Shown here: one piece after another, positions 40,025 to 48,968 of the stretch
Numbering within the stretch: the stretch's first letter is position 1
How the letters are laid out: the number at the start of each line of letters is the position of its first letter
Assembly (NCBI RefSeq): GCF_024460775.1
Contig: NZ_JANFYZ010000005.1
Location: forward strand, 186,001 to 250,000
Length of the DNA stretch: 64,000 bases
DNA from: Desulfovibrio desulfuricans
GTDB taxonomy: Bacteria; Desulfobacterota; Desulfovibrionia; Desulfovibrionales; Desulfovibrionaceae
Direction of reading: 5' to 3'
The notes under the pieces: model-generated
Seen by the model: only the letters and a program-made list of their open reading frames with translations
Database searches by the model: none
What the model was told of the DNA's origin: nothing
Position numbers and translations under genes: made by a program

Positions 40025-40730
40025 TGATGTGACCCTGTATAACGGTGATGCTCTTGCAGTGCTAGCAAGATTACCCAATGACAGCGTTGACGCCGTGTTG
40101 ACTGACCCGCCATATTCTAGCGGTGGAGCCAGTCTGAGTGCTAAACAGGCTGATCCTGCCAGCAAGTATTAGTCATCTGGCGTTAAACGCCAATATCCCC
40201 CGATGTTGGGAGATGCCAAAGATCAGCGTAGCTGGACGCACTGGTGCATGCTGTGGTTGGCTGAATGTTGGCGCATCAGCCGTGATGGCGCACCGCTCAT
40301 GGTGTTTACGGATTGGCGGCAGCTCCCGGCGTTGACCGATGCGGTACAAGGTGCTGGCTGGCGTTGGCTCGGCATCGTGCCATGGGATAAACGGGCCGCA
40401 CGCCCGCAGCTTGGCAGGTTTCGGCAGCAATGCGAGTACGTGGTCTTCGCTGCCAAAGGCCGCCTGAAAAGCCCCACACGGGCGTGCCTACCAGGCCTGT
40501 ATGCGCACCCAGTGACGGCAGCCCGTAAGGTTCATCTGACCAGTAAGCCAGTGGCGCTCATCCACGATTTGCTGGCCATTTCGCAACCAGGAGGCACCGT
40601 GCTGGACCCGTTTATGGGCGGTGGTTCGGTAGGCGTGGCTTGTGCCGAGTCTGGTCGGAGTTATGTCGGTATTGAGTTGTCGGCAGAGTATTTTGCTATC
40701 AGCCGGAATCGTATAGCCACCAAGCAGTAA
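40005..40730 (+). pseudogene. DNA methyltransferase interrupted by an amber codon
   Basis: The frame encodes a 241-codon beta-class methyltransferase with VLTDPPYSSGG (motif IV), WDKRAARPQLGRFRQQCEYVVFAAKG, and LDPFMGGGSVGVACAESGRSYVGIE (motif I with SAM-binding Gly). A TAG at codon 56 (40170-40172) breaks it between ASKY and SSGVKRQYPP with no frameshift; CAG to TAG is the simplest cause. Restart at ATG 40203 would lose the DPPY catalytic motif. It is probably inactive unless the codon is suppressed. It would protect phage DNA from restriction. Confidence 0.8.
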
Positions 40731-40739
40731 GTAAAAAAC

Positions 40740-40763
40740 AGGGGCGGAATTAATCCCGCCCCT
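40740..40763 (+). terminator. Terminator at the end of the prophage genes
   Basis: AGGGGCGG (40740-40747) pairs with CCGCCCCT (40756-40763). Only a short A/T mix follows. It lies ten bases after the methyltransferase stop. Confidence 0.6.
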
Positions 40764-40831
40764 ACAATCCCAATAAATATATTCTGTGTGCCACATTTGC
40801 ACGGGTTAATCTGCTGTCATCTGTGCAAAAT

Positions 40832-40874
40832 TAAGTGGCGTTTGGTCCAAATGTAAGTGGCGCGTTACACGGTT
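40832..40874. repeat. Prophage right end: R1/R2-like sites and target duplication
   Basis: TAAGTGGCG at 40832-40840 and again at 40854-40862 are spaced 22 bp, the period of MuA sites R2 and R1. The element ends ...CGTTACA at 40869. CGGTT at 40870-40874 repeats the five bases before the left end. Confidence 0.75.
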
Positions 40875-40930
40875 TCTAGCTTCCAATCGCCTCCCCTCAT
40901 TCAGTTGCCGCCTGAGGGGAATAGCGAGGG

Positions 40931-40970
40931 GAAGAAAAAAGGACTTACAGCCAAATAACTGCAAGTCCTT
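40931..40970 (-). terminator. tRNA-Arg terminator
   Basis: On the minus strand AAGGACTTGCAG and CTGTAAGTCCTT form a 12-bp stem with one mismatch, followed by TTTTTTCTTC. It begins about ten bases after the tRNA 3' end. Confidence 0.8.
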
Positions 40971-40978
40971 GAATTTAT

Positions 40979-41055
40979 TGGCGCGCCCGAGAGGAATCGA
41001 ACCCCTGACCAAGAACTTAGAAGGTTCCTGCTCTATCCAACTGAGCTACGGGCGC
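40979..41055 (-). tRNA. tRNA-Arg (anticodon TCT)
   Basis: A 77-nt cloverleaf including encoded CCA. Acceptor GCGCCCG pairs with CGGGCGC; the D arm has GCTC/GAGC; anticodon stem GGAAC/GTTCT encloses the loop CTTCTAA with TCT in the middle; the T arm contains GGTTCGATTCC. It reads AGA codons. tRNA genes are common integration targets, and the degraded phage genes left of the Mu-like prophage would lie about 2 kb from it without that prophage. Confidence 0.95.
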
Positions 41056-41268
41056 ACATGACAAAGGCGCAGTGCCCTGCCGTGTGGCGGCCAATATATT
41101 GATAGCGCCCCACTGCGTCAAGCGTTCCCGCGCATTCAGGCATACATGCCCATGAGGCGGGGTTTGCCCGATGGCTCACGTTTTTACGCAAGCATCGGGC
41201 AAGATTTGCGCGGATTTTGCCTGTGCACGCCCGCTGACAGACAGCGCGCTTTGCGCTACCATATCTAA

Positions 41269-42561
41269 ATGAGCAACACGTTCAGCACTCCCGCAGATAT
41301 CCAGCGCCATCTGGACAGCCTGGGGCTTTTTCATATGGATATGGGCCTGGGCCGCATGCGCCGGGCTTTGGCCGCCCTTGATCTGGCTCGCCCGCCCTTT
41401 GTGGTGGCTCAGGTGCTCGGCACCAACGGCAAGGGATCAACATCGTCATTTCTGGCTTCCCTTGCCCTTGCTCACGGCTGTCGGGTGGGCCTCTACACCT
41501 CGCCGCACTTTGTCAGCCCCACAGAGCGCATCCGCATTGGCGGGCCAAATGATGCCGCCTGCGCCCCCTGGCCTGTGGATGACTGGATTGAGCCAGCCAA
41601 CCAGGTCATGGCTGCCGCGCCCGATCTGACCTACTTTGAATTTCTTACGGTGCTGGCCCTGCTGGGTTTTGCCCGCAAGGGCGTGGAGCTGGCAGTGCTT
41701 GAAGCTGGCCTTGGCGGCAAACACGACGCCACAACCGCCGTCGCCGCCGACCTCATGTGCTATGCGCCCATTGCCCTTGACCACAAGGACATCCTGGGCC
41801 CCACCCTTGCCGACATTGCGGCAGACAAGGCCGCAGCCATACGCAGTGCAGCGCCCGTATGCAGCGTTGCGCAGTTTCCCGAAGCCGCAAAAATTCTTGA
41901 GCGCGCGGCCCGCAGCCACAATGCGCCCTTCATCAGGGCTTGTCCGGTTTCCGCTGATACCCGCCTTGGCCTCAGCGGCCCTCACCAGCGCGCCAACGCA
42001 GGTTTGGCCCTCACGGCATGGCGCGAGCTTGCCCCCATGCTTGGCAAGAGCGCGGACGACACGAAGGCCCAGGCTCAAGGGCTGGCGCAAGCCTTTATGC
42101 CGGGCCGCTTGCAACGGGTTCCGGGTACGGATCAGTACCCTCCCCTGCTACTTGACGGCGCCCATAATCCGCACGGCATGGCCGCGCTGATCAAGGCCCT
42201 GCGCGCCGAAGGCCTGCAACCCGCCGGAGCGGTATTTTCCTGCCTTGCAGACAAAGACTGGCTGCCCGCCGCCCAGATGCTCAAGCACTATCTGGGCGAA
42301 GCCCCCATGTTTGTGGTCACGCTTGGCAACCACCGGGCCGCAGCGGCGCAAGACATAGCCGCCGCCTGCAACGCCCTGCCCCCGGCCACGGCGCAGGCCT
42401 TGCCCCAAGGCCCTCAAGGCTTGGCAAAGGCGCTTGAACTGGCGCGCGCTCTGCCCGCCGCCACCGAAGCCCGCCCAGTGCTCATGACGGGTTCGCTGTA
42501 CCTGCTTTCAGAATTTTTTACGCAGCACCCCCAATGGCTGCTGCAACCGCAGGTCCAGTAG
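41269..42561 (+). CDS. folC: Folylpolyglutamate / dihydrofolate synthase
   Basis: The 430-aa enzyme adds glutamates to folates, and often also makes dihydrofolate from dihydropteroate. The Mur-ligase-like P-loop VLGTNGKGSTSSFLA is at residues about 48-62. YTSPHFVSPTERIRI and LEAGLGGKHDATTAV follow, as does DGAHNPHG in the C-terminal domain. The length is normal for the family. It reads away from the tRNA gene with about 210 bp between, which holds its promoter; selA follows 115 bp later. Confidence 0.93.
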   Translation: MSNTFSTPADIQRHLDSLGLFHMDMGLGRMRRALAALDLARPPFVVAQVLGTNGKGSTSSFLASLALAHGCRVGLYTSPHFVSPTERIRIGGPNDAACAPWPVDDWIEPANQVMAAAPDLTYFEFLTVLALLGFARKGVELAVLEAGLGGKHDATTAVAADLMCYAPIALDHKDILGPTLADIAADKAAAIRSAAPVCSVAQFPEAAKILERAARSHNAPFIRACPVSADTRLGLSGPHQRANAGLALTAWRELAPMLGKSADDTKAQAQGLAQAFMPGRLQRVPGTDQYPPLLLDGAHNPHGMAALIKALRAEGLQPAGAVFSCLADKDWLPAAQMLKHYLGEAPMFVVTLGNHRAAAAQDIAAACNALPPATAQALPQGPQGLAKALELARALPAATEARPVLMTGSLYLLSEFFTQHPQWLLQPQVQ

Positions 42562-42676
42562 GCGCAGGCAAGCCCGCCGCTGGCCCGGCTGACGACGCTG
42601 CATGGCAGACAAAGCCCAAGCCGCCGTGCTCGCGCATTTTTTATTTTTTGCGGTAACCGCAGTATAAAGGACGCCC

Positions 42677-44113
42677 ATGCAAAATCTTTTTCGCGCCATT
42701 CCCGCCGTAGACGCCAGCATTGCCGCACTGCACCGCGCGGATGCCGCACTGGGCGACAGCCAGCAAACGCCGCACGCGCTGCTACGCGATCTTGTGGCCG
42801 CTTATTGGGACATTCGGCGGGAGGACATCCGCGCCGGGCGCTGCACCGCCCCCGAAGACCTGCACCTTGAACGCCAGTTGCCAGGCCTGCTGGCCTTTGT
42901 GCAGCGCGGTCTGCGCCCCCGGTTCCGGTCGGCGCTCAACGCCACGGGCGTTGTGGTACATACCAACATGGGGCGCTCCGTACTTGCCGAAGAAGCCCGA
43001 GAGGCCGTGCTGCGGGCAGCTACCGGTTACTGCAATCTGGAACTGAATCTCGCCACAGGCGGCCGGGGCAGCCGTCACGCGCTGGTGGAAGAACTCATCT
43101 GCCGCGTCACCGGGGCCGAAGCTGCCCTTGTGGTCAACAACAATGCCGCCGCCGTGCTGCTGGTGCTCGACACCTTCTGCAAGGGCGGCGAGGTTATAGT
43201 CTCGCGCGGCGAACTGGTGGAAATAGGCGGCAGCTTCCGTATTCCTGAAGTGATGGAAAAAAGCGGGGCCACCCTGCGCGAGGTGGGGGCCACCAACCGC
43301 ACGCATCTGCGCGACTACCGCGCCGCCATCAACGAGAATACCCGCGCCCTCATGCGCGTGCACACGTCCAACTACCGGATTGTGGGCTTTCATGCCGCCG
43401 TGGCCCTGCCCGAGCTGGCGGAACTGGCGCGCGAGCACAACCTGCCGCTTATTGAAGACCTCGGCAGCGGCAGCCTTATGGATTTTTCTGCCTGCGGCCT
43501 GCCCAACGAGCCAACCGTGCCGGAAGTACTCTCGCAGGGCGCGGATATCGCAACTTTTTCAGGCGACAAAGTGCTTGGCGGCCCTCAGGCCGGCATCATC
43601 ACCGGGCGCAAGAGCATGGTGGAAAAGCTCAAGAGCAACCCGCTCACGCGGGCGCTGCGCTGCGACAAGCTGTGCCTCTCCGCTCTTGAGGCCACCCTGC
43701 GCCTGTACCTTGACCCGGAAAAAGCCCGCAAGAGCGTGCCTACCCTGCGCATGATAACCTGCCCGCCCGATGAACTGGCCAGGGCAGCGCGCAATCTGGC
43801 AAAACGGTTGCGCAAGGGGCTTAATGCAGAAAGTACCCTGTGCGAGGTAGGCTTGCGGGAGGATGTGTCGCGCGTGGGCGGGGGCGCGTTTCCGCAGTAC
43901 GACCTGCCCACCACCCTGGTGCGGCTCAGACCCACGGCATGCAGCCCCACGGCCCTCAAGGCGGCCCTGCTTGAAACGGTTCCTCCGCTCATCGGGCGGC
44001 TGGAAGACGACGCCTTCTGCCTTGACCCGCGCACACTTGATGTCAAAGAATACCCCGAGGTACTGCGCGTACTGCGTCAGGCGCTGAACGCTGCAATCCC
44101 TCAACAGGCATAA
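42677..44113 (+). CDS. selA: L-seryl-tRNA(Sec) selenium transferase
   Basis: The 478-aa PLP enzyme converts Ser-tRNA(Sec) to Sec-tRNA(Sec) using selenophosphate. It shows ALNATGVVVHTNMGRSVL, YCNLELNLATGGRGSR, EAALVVNNNAAAVLL and TFSGDKVLGGPQAGIITG with the PLP-binding Lys. Its presence means the organism makes selenoproteins, as expected for a sulfate reducer with selenium-dependent formate dehydrogenase or hydrogenase. No selB is seen next to it in the window. Confidence 0.95.
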   Translation: MQNLFRAIPAVDASIAALHRADAALGDSQQTPHALLRDLVAAYWDIRREDIRAGRCTAPEDLHLERQLPGLLAFVQRGLRPRFRSALNATGVVVHTNMGRSVLAEEAREAVLRAATGYCNLELNLATGGRGSRHALVEELICRVTGAEAALVVNNNAAAVLLVLDTFCKGGEVIVSRGELVEIGGSFRIPEVMEKSGATLREVGATNRTHLRDYRAAINENTRALMRVHTSNYRIVGFHAAVALPELAELAREHNLPLIEDLGSGSLMDFSACGLPNEPTVPEVLSQGADIATFSGDKVLGGPQAGIITGRKSMVEKLKSNPLTRALRCDKLCLSALEATLRLYLDPEKARKSVPTLRMITCPPDELARAARNLAKRLRKGLNAESTLCEVGLREDVSRVGGGAFPQYDLPTTLVRLRPTACSPTALKAALLETVPPLIGRLEDDAFCLDPRTLDVKEYPEVLRVLRQALNAAIPQQA

Positions 44114-44152
44114 TACGCGAAACATAAAGCGTGAGATAAAAGGAACAGCATC

Positions 44153-45538
44153 ATGGAAAAAAATCTTGCCTACAAGCCCAAAAGCATCTGGGACAACGCC
44201 GACGCCAAAACCCGCAAGGAAATGGAGGCCCTGGCCCAGCGCTATATCGACTTTATCACCCACTGCAAGACCGAGCGCGAAACCGTGGAATACGTGCGCC
44301 AGCGCCTTGCCGAGCATGGGTATGCGGAAGATTTCAGCGGCGACCGCGTTATGCGGTCCCTGCGCGGCAAGGCCATCTTTGCGGCCCGCAAGGGTGCGCT
44401 GCCCCTGAGTCAGGGGCTTTCGCTGCTGGCTGCACACGCCGATACCCCGCGCCTTGATTTCAAGCAGCGCCCGCTTATTGAACAGCCCGGCGTTGCCCAG
44501 GCCAAGACCCACTACTACGGCGGTATCCGCAAATATCAGTGGCTTGCGCGCCCCCTGGCCCTGCACGGCGTTATCGTGCGTGAAAACGGCGAAACCCTCA
44601 CGGTGACCATTGGCGAAAAGCCCGGCGAGCCAGTGTTCTGCATTGCCGACCTTTTGCCCCATCTTGCCCAGAAGCAGGTTACGCAGCCTGTCAGCGAAGC
44701 CTTTGAGGCCGAAAAACTCAATATCATTCTGGCCCACAGCACGCCCAAGGCTGGCAAATCCAGCAAGGACGATGCACCCAAAGACCCCATCAAAACCCAG
44801 TTGCTTGAACTGCTGCACAAAAAATACGGCATCTGCGAAGAAGACTTCATCACTGCCGAGCTTCAGGCTGTGCCCGCTGGCCCGGCCCGCTTTGTGGGCT
44901 TTGACAAGGCCATGATCGGCGGCTACGGGCAGGACGACCGCATCTGCGTGTTTACCGCGCTGGAGGCCCTGCTTGAGGCCGAAGCCACAGGCCGCAGCAT
45001 GGCTGTTATTTTCTGGGACAAAGAAGAAATCGGCTCGGACGGCGCATCTGGCGCAGCTTCGCGCTTTATGCAGTATTGCGTGGAAGACCTCGCCCGTGCG
45101 TGGGAAAAGGGTGTTCAGCCCTCGCATGTGCTGCTTGAAACCCGCGCCCTTTCTGCCGACGTTTCCGCAGCGCTGGATCCAGATTATCAGGATGTGCACG
45201 AAAAACAGAACGCCGCCCTGCTGGGCTACGGCCCGGTGTTTTCCAAGTTTACCGGCTCGCGCGGCAAGTACGGCGCCAGCGAGGCCGACGCCGAATTTTT
45301 CGGCGCGCTGCGCGGGCTTTTCAACGGCAAGGGCATTGCATGGCAGAGTGCGGAGCTTGGCAAGGTAGACCTTGGCGGCGGCGGCACCGTGGCCCTGTTC
45401 CTTGCGGCCTACGGCATGCAGGTTATTGACCTCGGCCCTGCCATTTTGTCCATGCACAGCCCCTTTGAACTGGCAAGCAGCGCTGACCTCTTCGCCACCA
45501 AGCAGGCCTTCCGCGCATTTCTGGAAGCCCAGCTATAG
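44153..45538 (+). CDS. M18-family aminopeptidase
   Basis: The 461-aa protein has the M18 zinc ligands and motifs: LLAAHADTPRLDFKQRPL near residue 90-107, GYGQDDRICVFTALEALL, FWDKEEIGSDGASGA with the catalytic Glu pair, and ILSMHSPFELASSADLF near the end. It removes acidic or hydrophobic N-terminal residues from peptides, probably in the cytoplasm as a large oligomer. AAAGGAA precedes ATG 44153. It is followed by a strong bidirectional terminator. Confidence 0.88.
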   Translation: MEKNLAYKPKSIWDNADAKTRKEMEALAQRYIDFITHCKTERETVEYVRQRLAEHGYAEDFSGDRVMRSLRGKAIFAARKGALPLSQGLSLLAAHADTPRLDFKQRPLIEQPGVAQAKTHYYGGIRKYQWLARPLALHGVIVRENGETLTVTIGEKPGEPVFCIADLLPHLAQKQVTQPVSEAFEAEKLNIILAHSTPKAGKSSKDDAPKDPIKTQLLELLHKKYGICEEDFITAELQAVPAGPARFVGFDKAMIGGYGQDDRICVFTALEALLEAEATGRSMAVIFWDKEEIGSDGASGAASRFMQYCVEDLARAWEKGVQPSHVLLETRALSADVSAALDPDYQDVHEKQNAALLGYGPVFSKFTGSRGKYGASEADAEFFGALRGLFNGKGIAWQSAELGKVDLGGGGTVALFLAAYGMQVIDLGPAILSMHSPFELASSADLFATKQAFRAFLEAQL

Positions 45539-45614
45539 CCGGGCAGGCCTGGGCAGCGGGCATCTGGGCAACAGATGCTTCCCGCCCCGGCTGCATAAAG
45601 CTACGTAGATAACA

Positions 45615-45664
45615 GACTGCCCTTGCAGACTGGCGAAAAAATCAGCCAGCCCGCAAGGGCAGTC
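45615..45664. terminator. Bidirectional terminator between convergent genes
   Basis: GACTGCCCTTGC (45615-45626) pairs with GCAAGGGCAGTC (45653-45664), with an inner CTGGC/GCCAG stem. It separates the aminopeptidase gene from the minus-strand HEAT-repeat gene. Confidence 0.75.
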
Positions 45665-45689
45665 CATGTATGGCGCTTGGGGATGCGCT

Positions 45690-46448
45690 CTATTTTTTAT
45701 GCAGGCTGCGCAGCGCTCTTTTGCAGATGCGCGCGGTCGCCTTGCCCGGATTTTGCGCAAGCCAGGCGTCGCAGAGCGCGATCACCCACTGCGGTTGCGA
45801 TTTTGCGGCGTCATTGAGCCAGTTGCCCACGCTGTCCTGCACATAGGTGGAGGGGTCGGCCTGCAGGGGTTCAAGAACAGGCAGGCCCAGCGCAGGGTTC
45901 TCCTTGAGGATATTCAGGTGGGCGCACCACACGCCGCGCGGGCGAGTGCTTTCGCTGGCAAAACGACGCACCCTTTCCGAGGGGTCGGCGGTCCAGCCTG
46001 CGAGGTGGCGCAGGGCGTGTTCCGGCTGCTTTGCCAGATGAGGCCGCACTGCCATCCATACCCATTCACGCACGCCAAAATGCGCATCATCCGCAAAGGG
46101 GCGCACGGCTTCCAGCAGATTTTCCAGCGGCTCCGCCGGAGAATGCAGGGCATGCTCGTGCGCCAGAGCATAACATATCCAGCCCCGGACAGTATCCGAC
46201 CTGTGCGCAGCAAGCCTTGCCAATCCCTGCGCGCCCACGGCCCGGTACACCAGCTCGCCAGCCAGCAGCATGCGCTTTGAAATCCCAAGGGGTGCGGCAG
46301 CGCGCATTTCATCCAGCAACGCGGCATCAGCCTGCGGCAAGGCCGCAGCCATGAGGGCGGCAAAATCCACCGCCAATCCCTCTGCCAGATTTTTTGAAGC
46401 GTCCTGCCCGCTGTTGAGCTGGGCCAGACGCGTGGAAGATATGGTCAT
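45690..46448 (-). CDS. HEAT-repeat protein, AlkD-like DNA alkylation repair family
   Basis: The 252-aa protein is all-helical with repeats (SDTVRGWICYALAHEHAL; FGVREWVWMAVRPHLAKQPEHALRHL; PSERVRRFASESTRPRGVWC; TYVQDSVGNWLNDAAKSQPQWV). This is the layout of the AlkD/AlkC HEAT family, which flips alkylated bases, although many members have no proven glycosylase activity. I start at the Met with GGGAG 5 nt upstream, 12 codons into the open frame. Confidence 0.75.
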   Translation of the reverse strand: MTISSTRLAQLNSGQDASKNLAEGLAVDFAALMAAALPQADAALLDEMRAAAPLGISKRMLLAGELVYRAVGAQGLARLAAHRSDTVRGWICYALAHEHALHSPAEPLENLLEAVRPFADDAHFGVREWVWMAVRPHLAKQPEHALRHLAGWTADPSERVRRFASESTRPRGVWCAHLNILKENPALGLPVLEPLQADPSTYVQDSVGNWLNDAAKSQPQWVIALCDAWLAQNPGKATARICKRALRSLHKK

Positions 46449-46689
46449 GGCACTCCCGGCGACACCAATGCTCAAGGTATGCAAAGACCTGCGTCAAACT
46501 GGCGCAGGTCTTTGCAGATCAAAATTATTGCCGCAACAGCCAAAGGTATGATGCAACCCTGTTGCCCAAGCCGCATGCGGGCATGAAGACAACTGCCTTT
46601 GCTGAAACATGCGGGTGGGCTTCAATCTGGGGCAGGCTCTGCCCCGTTCTGCAAAACCATCCCCCAGCGGACGCGGCAGATTCACCAGC

Positions 46690-47049
46690 CTACGCGCTGC
46701 GCCCCATACCCTCAGCCCGCGAAACCAGCTTGCCAATGTCCGAAACAATATGTTGCAGCGGGCACTTGTCGGGCGTTCTTGCATAAATGCTGCACACTGC
46801 CCCACGGTCTTCGTCATAGGGGAGCAAAAACTTCGGGCCAACGCCTTTCTGCACCCATTCGGGATTGATGCCTTTTTTCTTCAGCAGACTGAGCAGCCAC
46901 TTGGACGGGATGGCCAGCCGCTTTTTGGAATCAGAAATACATGATTGCGAAACATCAAAAAACTGCGCAAGTTCCTGTTGGGTTCTGCATTGGGTGACAT
47001 TCTTGATGCGATCCATAATGGCCATATACTCAAATACCTTTCCACTCAT
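46690..47049 (-). CDS. Phage CI-like helix-turn-helix regulator, 119 aa
   Basis: The N-terminal half reads IMDRIKNVTQCRTQQELAQFFDVSQSCISDSKKRLAIPSKWLLSLLKKKGINPEWVQKGVGPKF, the pattern of the bacteriophage CI repressor N-domain. The C-terminal half is short and lacks a peptidase or S24 domain. Proteins of this kind are frequent in Desulfovibrio chromosomes as stand-alone regulators or relics of prophages. No phage structural genes surround it. Confidence 0.78.
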   Translation of the reverse strand: MSGKVFEYMAIMDRIKNVTQCRTQQELAQFFDVSQSCISDSKKRLAIPSKWLLSLLKKKGINPEWVQKGVGPKFLLPYDEDRGAVCSIYARTPDKCPLQHIVSDIGKLVSRAEGMGRSA

Positions 47050-47798
47050 TGGAAGAGCCTCCTCTGTACGCTATAGGCGTGCAAAATGCCCGGAATTATC
47101 AACGTGTTGAAACGAAGGAACCGGGTGCGGCGAGCGGATGCTCAGATGCGCGTTTATTGTGCTGGCCAGGATGTGGCAAACCCATAAAAACGGACGCGAG
47201 GATGCTTTTCTGAAAGGGAGCGGTCTGGACAGTGGAAGAGGCCAACGGATTGCTGCACAAAGAACAGTGCAACAGCCGGGAGAACTGACATAGACTCCGT
47301 GCAGCCATCACAGTTGCCTAAAAAGCCGTGACAATACGCCAACGCTTCGTAGCCCTGCAGGTCGCAACCGGGTTGGTGAGGCAGAAATAAAATTCCAGCC
47401 CCAAGGGGGAGAGTAGGGGGAACCCGCAAGCGGCTCCCGTACACATTGAGACAAACCAGTGAAACAAAATTATCGCAACTCTGGAGTGGCTGTCAGTGTA
47501 CGCTTAAAGAAATACCCACAACATGAGATAAGTCAAGGAGTTTAATTATCAGGTATGCGTGTTTTTGGCCGCTTATGGGGCTGAAATGTCCGTTTGTCAG
47601 GCAAGCCTGCGTGTAAAATTAATAAGATATGAAAGAATAATATCTGATAATAGAATAATAAAAATATGCGGTTTCAAAAAAACCGTGCAGACCAGAAAGG
47701 CCGAAGCGGGTTTCAATCGCTCCGGCCTCATATGCTTCTGAATTTTCAACCAAATCCGTCAGCATTGCTGCTGGCGGCAAAAGATATATTCGCCAGCC
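47050..47798. other. 750-bp gap without a supported gene
   Basis: Short open frames on both strands lack ribosome sites and protein-like composition. The right part (47600-47680) is AT-rich. An imperfect hairpin with AGGCCGAAGCG and CGCTCCGGCCT around 47698-47730 may be a terminator of the regulator or of mltA. I see nothing else. Confidence 0.5.
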
Positions 47799-48902
47799 CT
47801 AACGCGCCAGCAGCACCCAGGCAGGCCCTTTGGCGTCCAGATGGCTTGCCACATAGTTGGCGCGCTGGTCGCCGCCGCAAAAGATATCTATGCGGTTACG
47901 CTTGATGGCCCCGCCCACGTCCTGTGCAAAGCCGATGCCGCGCAGGGGCATCTTGCCCTTGGTTTCATCCGGTATATTGACGCCGTAGGCCACAATGGAG
48001 CCGAGCGGGATAAACCCGCGATCCGTTGCAAGCGTCAGCCAGTCGTCCACCTGATAGCCCATGGCCCCGGTGGGGCCACGCATGCCGTATTTAAAGAAGA
48101 CATAGCTCGGGTTATCATTGAGAATTTCGCGCACGCGGTCGGGATTGTTTTTGAACCACTCGCGCTGTTCAAAAATATCACCGCGCCTGAGCAGGCCTTT
48201 TTCGCGCATGATGCGCCCAGAGCTTTTGTATTTGTGCCCGTTCTGGCCCGCGTAGTTGACATAGGCCTGAGTGCCATCGTCAAAAATCAGGCGACCAGAA
48301 CCCTGAATTTCAAGAAAAAATACGTCAACGGGGTCTGCGGCCCAGGCCAGTTCCAGCCCCTTGCCCGCGAGCACCTGCTTTTCTTCGATGGTGCGGCGGT
48401 CATAGTACTGCCCACGCTTGGCAACGACCTTGTTCAGATCCGGGGGCAGGCCATAGATGGCCTGGGTGTACCCCGGTTTGCGTGTGCGGCTGGCGGGGAC
48501 GGCAGGCTCGTAGTAACCAGAATAGTTGATGCCGCCCGTCACTTCCGCCCAGCGGAAGTTTGCCAGCAGCAGTTCCGGTTCCTTGTCCAGCCGGGGCAAA
48601 AGTTCCTGCAAACGTTCAAGCGTACGCGACAGATCGCCCCACGTCACGGTCAGGCCGGGGCGTTGCACTGCGAGGGCGTCCTTGGGCTTGCTGTTGACGT
48701 AACGCAGCGACTTACGCACACTGGGGGCCATATCCTTCCAGCTTGTCAGATCCTGACTGGCAGGAATAAGATTGCTCACAAAAAATTCCGGGCTTTCAAA
48801 CCCTACCGGCGGCAAGGTTCTTTCCACCACTGGCGGCGGGGCCTGCTTGGCGCAGGCAAACAAAGCCATTGTAACCGCCAGCAGTAGCAACAGGCGCAAC
48901 AT
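47799..48902 (-). CDS. mltA: Membrane-bound lytic murein transglycosylase A
   Basis: The 367-aa lipoprotein starts MLRLLLLLAVTMALFAC with the lipobox Cys. The MltA domain shows NYSGYYEPAVPASRTRKPGYTQAIYGLPPDL, and the 3D-type end has GIGFAQDVGGAIKRNRIDIFCG with the catalytic Asp. It cleaves peptidoglycan strands exolytically to anhydromuropeptides at the outer membrane. A longer frame upstream overlaps the divergent thioesterase gene and is not used. Confidence 0.9.
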   Translation of the reverse strand: MLRLLLLLAVTMALFACAKQAPPPVVERTLPPVGFESPEFFVSNLIPASQDLTSWKDMAPSVRKSLRYVNSKPKDALAVQRPGLTVTWGDLSRTLERLQELLPRLDKEPELLLANFRWAEVTGGINYSGYYEPAVPASRTRKPGYTQAIYGLPPDLNKVVAKRGQYYDRRTIEEKQVLAGKGLELAWAADPVDVFFLEIQGSGRLIFDDGTQAYVNYAGQNGHKYKSSGRIMREKGLLRRGDIFEQREWFKNNPDRVREILNDNPSYVFFKYGMRGPTGAMGYQVDDWLTLATDRGFIPLGSIVAYGVNIPDETKGKMPLRGIGFAQDVGGAIKRNRIDIFCGGDQRANYVASHLDAKGPAWVLLAR

Positions 48903-48968
48903 GCCGCCTGCACGGTTTGCAAATCCGCTGCAACAACGCCCGGAAAACGCGTAACAAGGAGCCGTTTC

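Larger units (their letters stand above)
2017..40869. mobile_element. Mu-like transposable prophage, about 38.9 kb
   Basis: The left end reads TGTTAAGCGACAG... and the right end, read inward on the other strand, TGTAACGCGCCAC...; 16 of the first 23 positions match. Both ends are flanked by the 5-bp repeat CGGTT (2012-2016, 40870-40874), the duplication size of Mu. Contents follow Mu order: repressor, transposase, ATPase, Gam, GemA, late activator, lysis, head, tail, fibre, com/methylase. Near the right end TAAGTGGCG occurs at 40832-40840 and 40854-40862, exactly 22 bp apart like Mu R1 and R2. Structural genes look intact except the terminal methyltransferase. Confidence 0.85.

Noticed and set aside
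41056-41268. Second tRNA or small RNA between tRNA-Arg and folC
   Set aside because: No cloverleaf or terminator-bounded transcript could be found; the stretch is taken as promoter space for both genes.
43559-45457. 632-aa open frame on the minus strand
   Set aside because: It lies entirely opposite selA and the aminopeptidase gene, both with clear family motifs, and shows the His/Gly/Ala bias of a GC-rich shadow frame.
47154-47444. 96-codon minus-strand ORF in the gap right of the CI-like gene
   Set aside because: No start signal or domain, unusual composition, and no operon partner.
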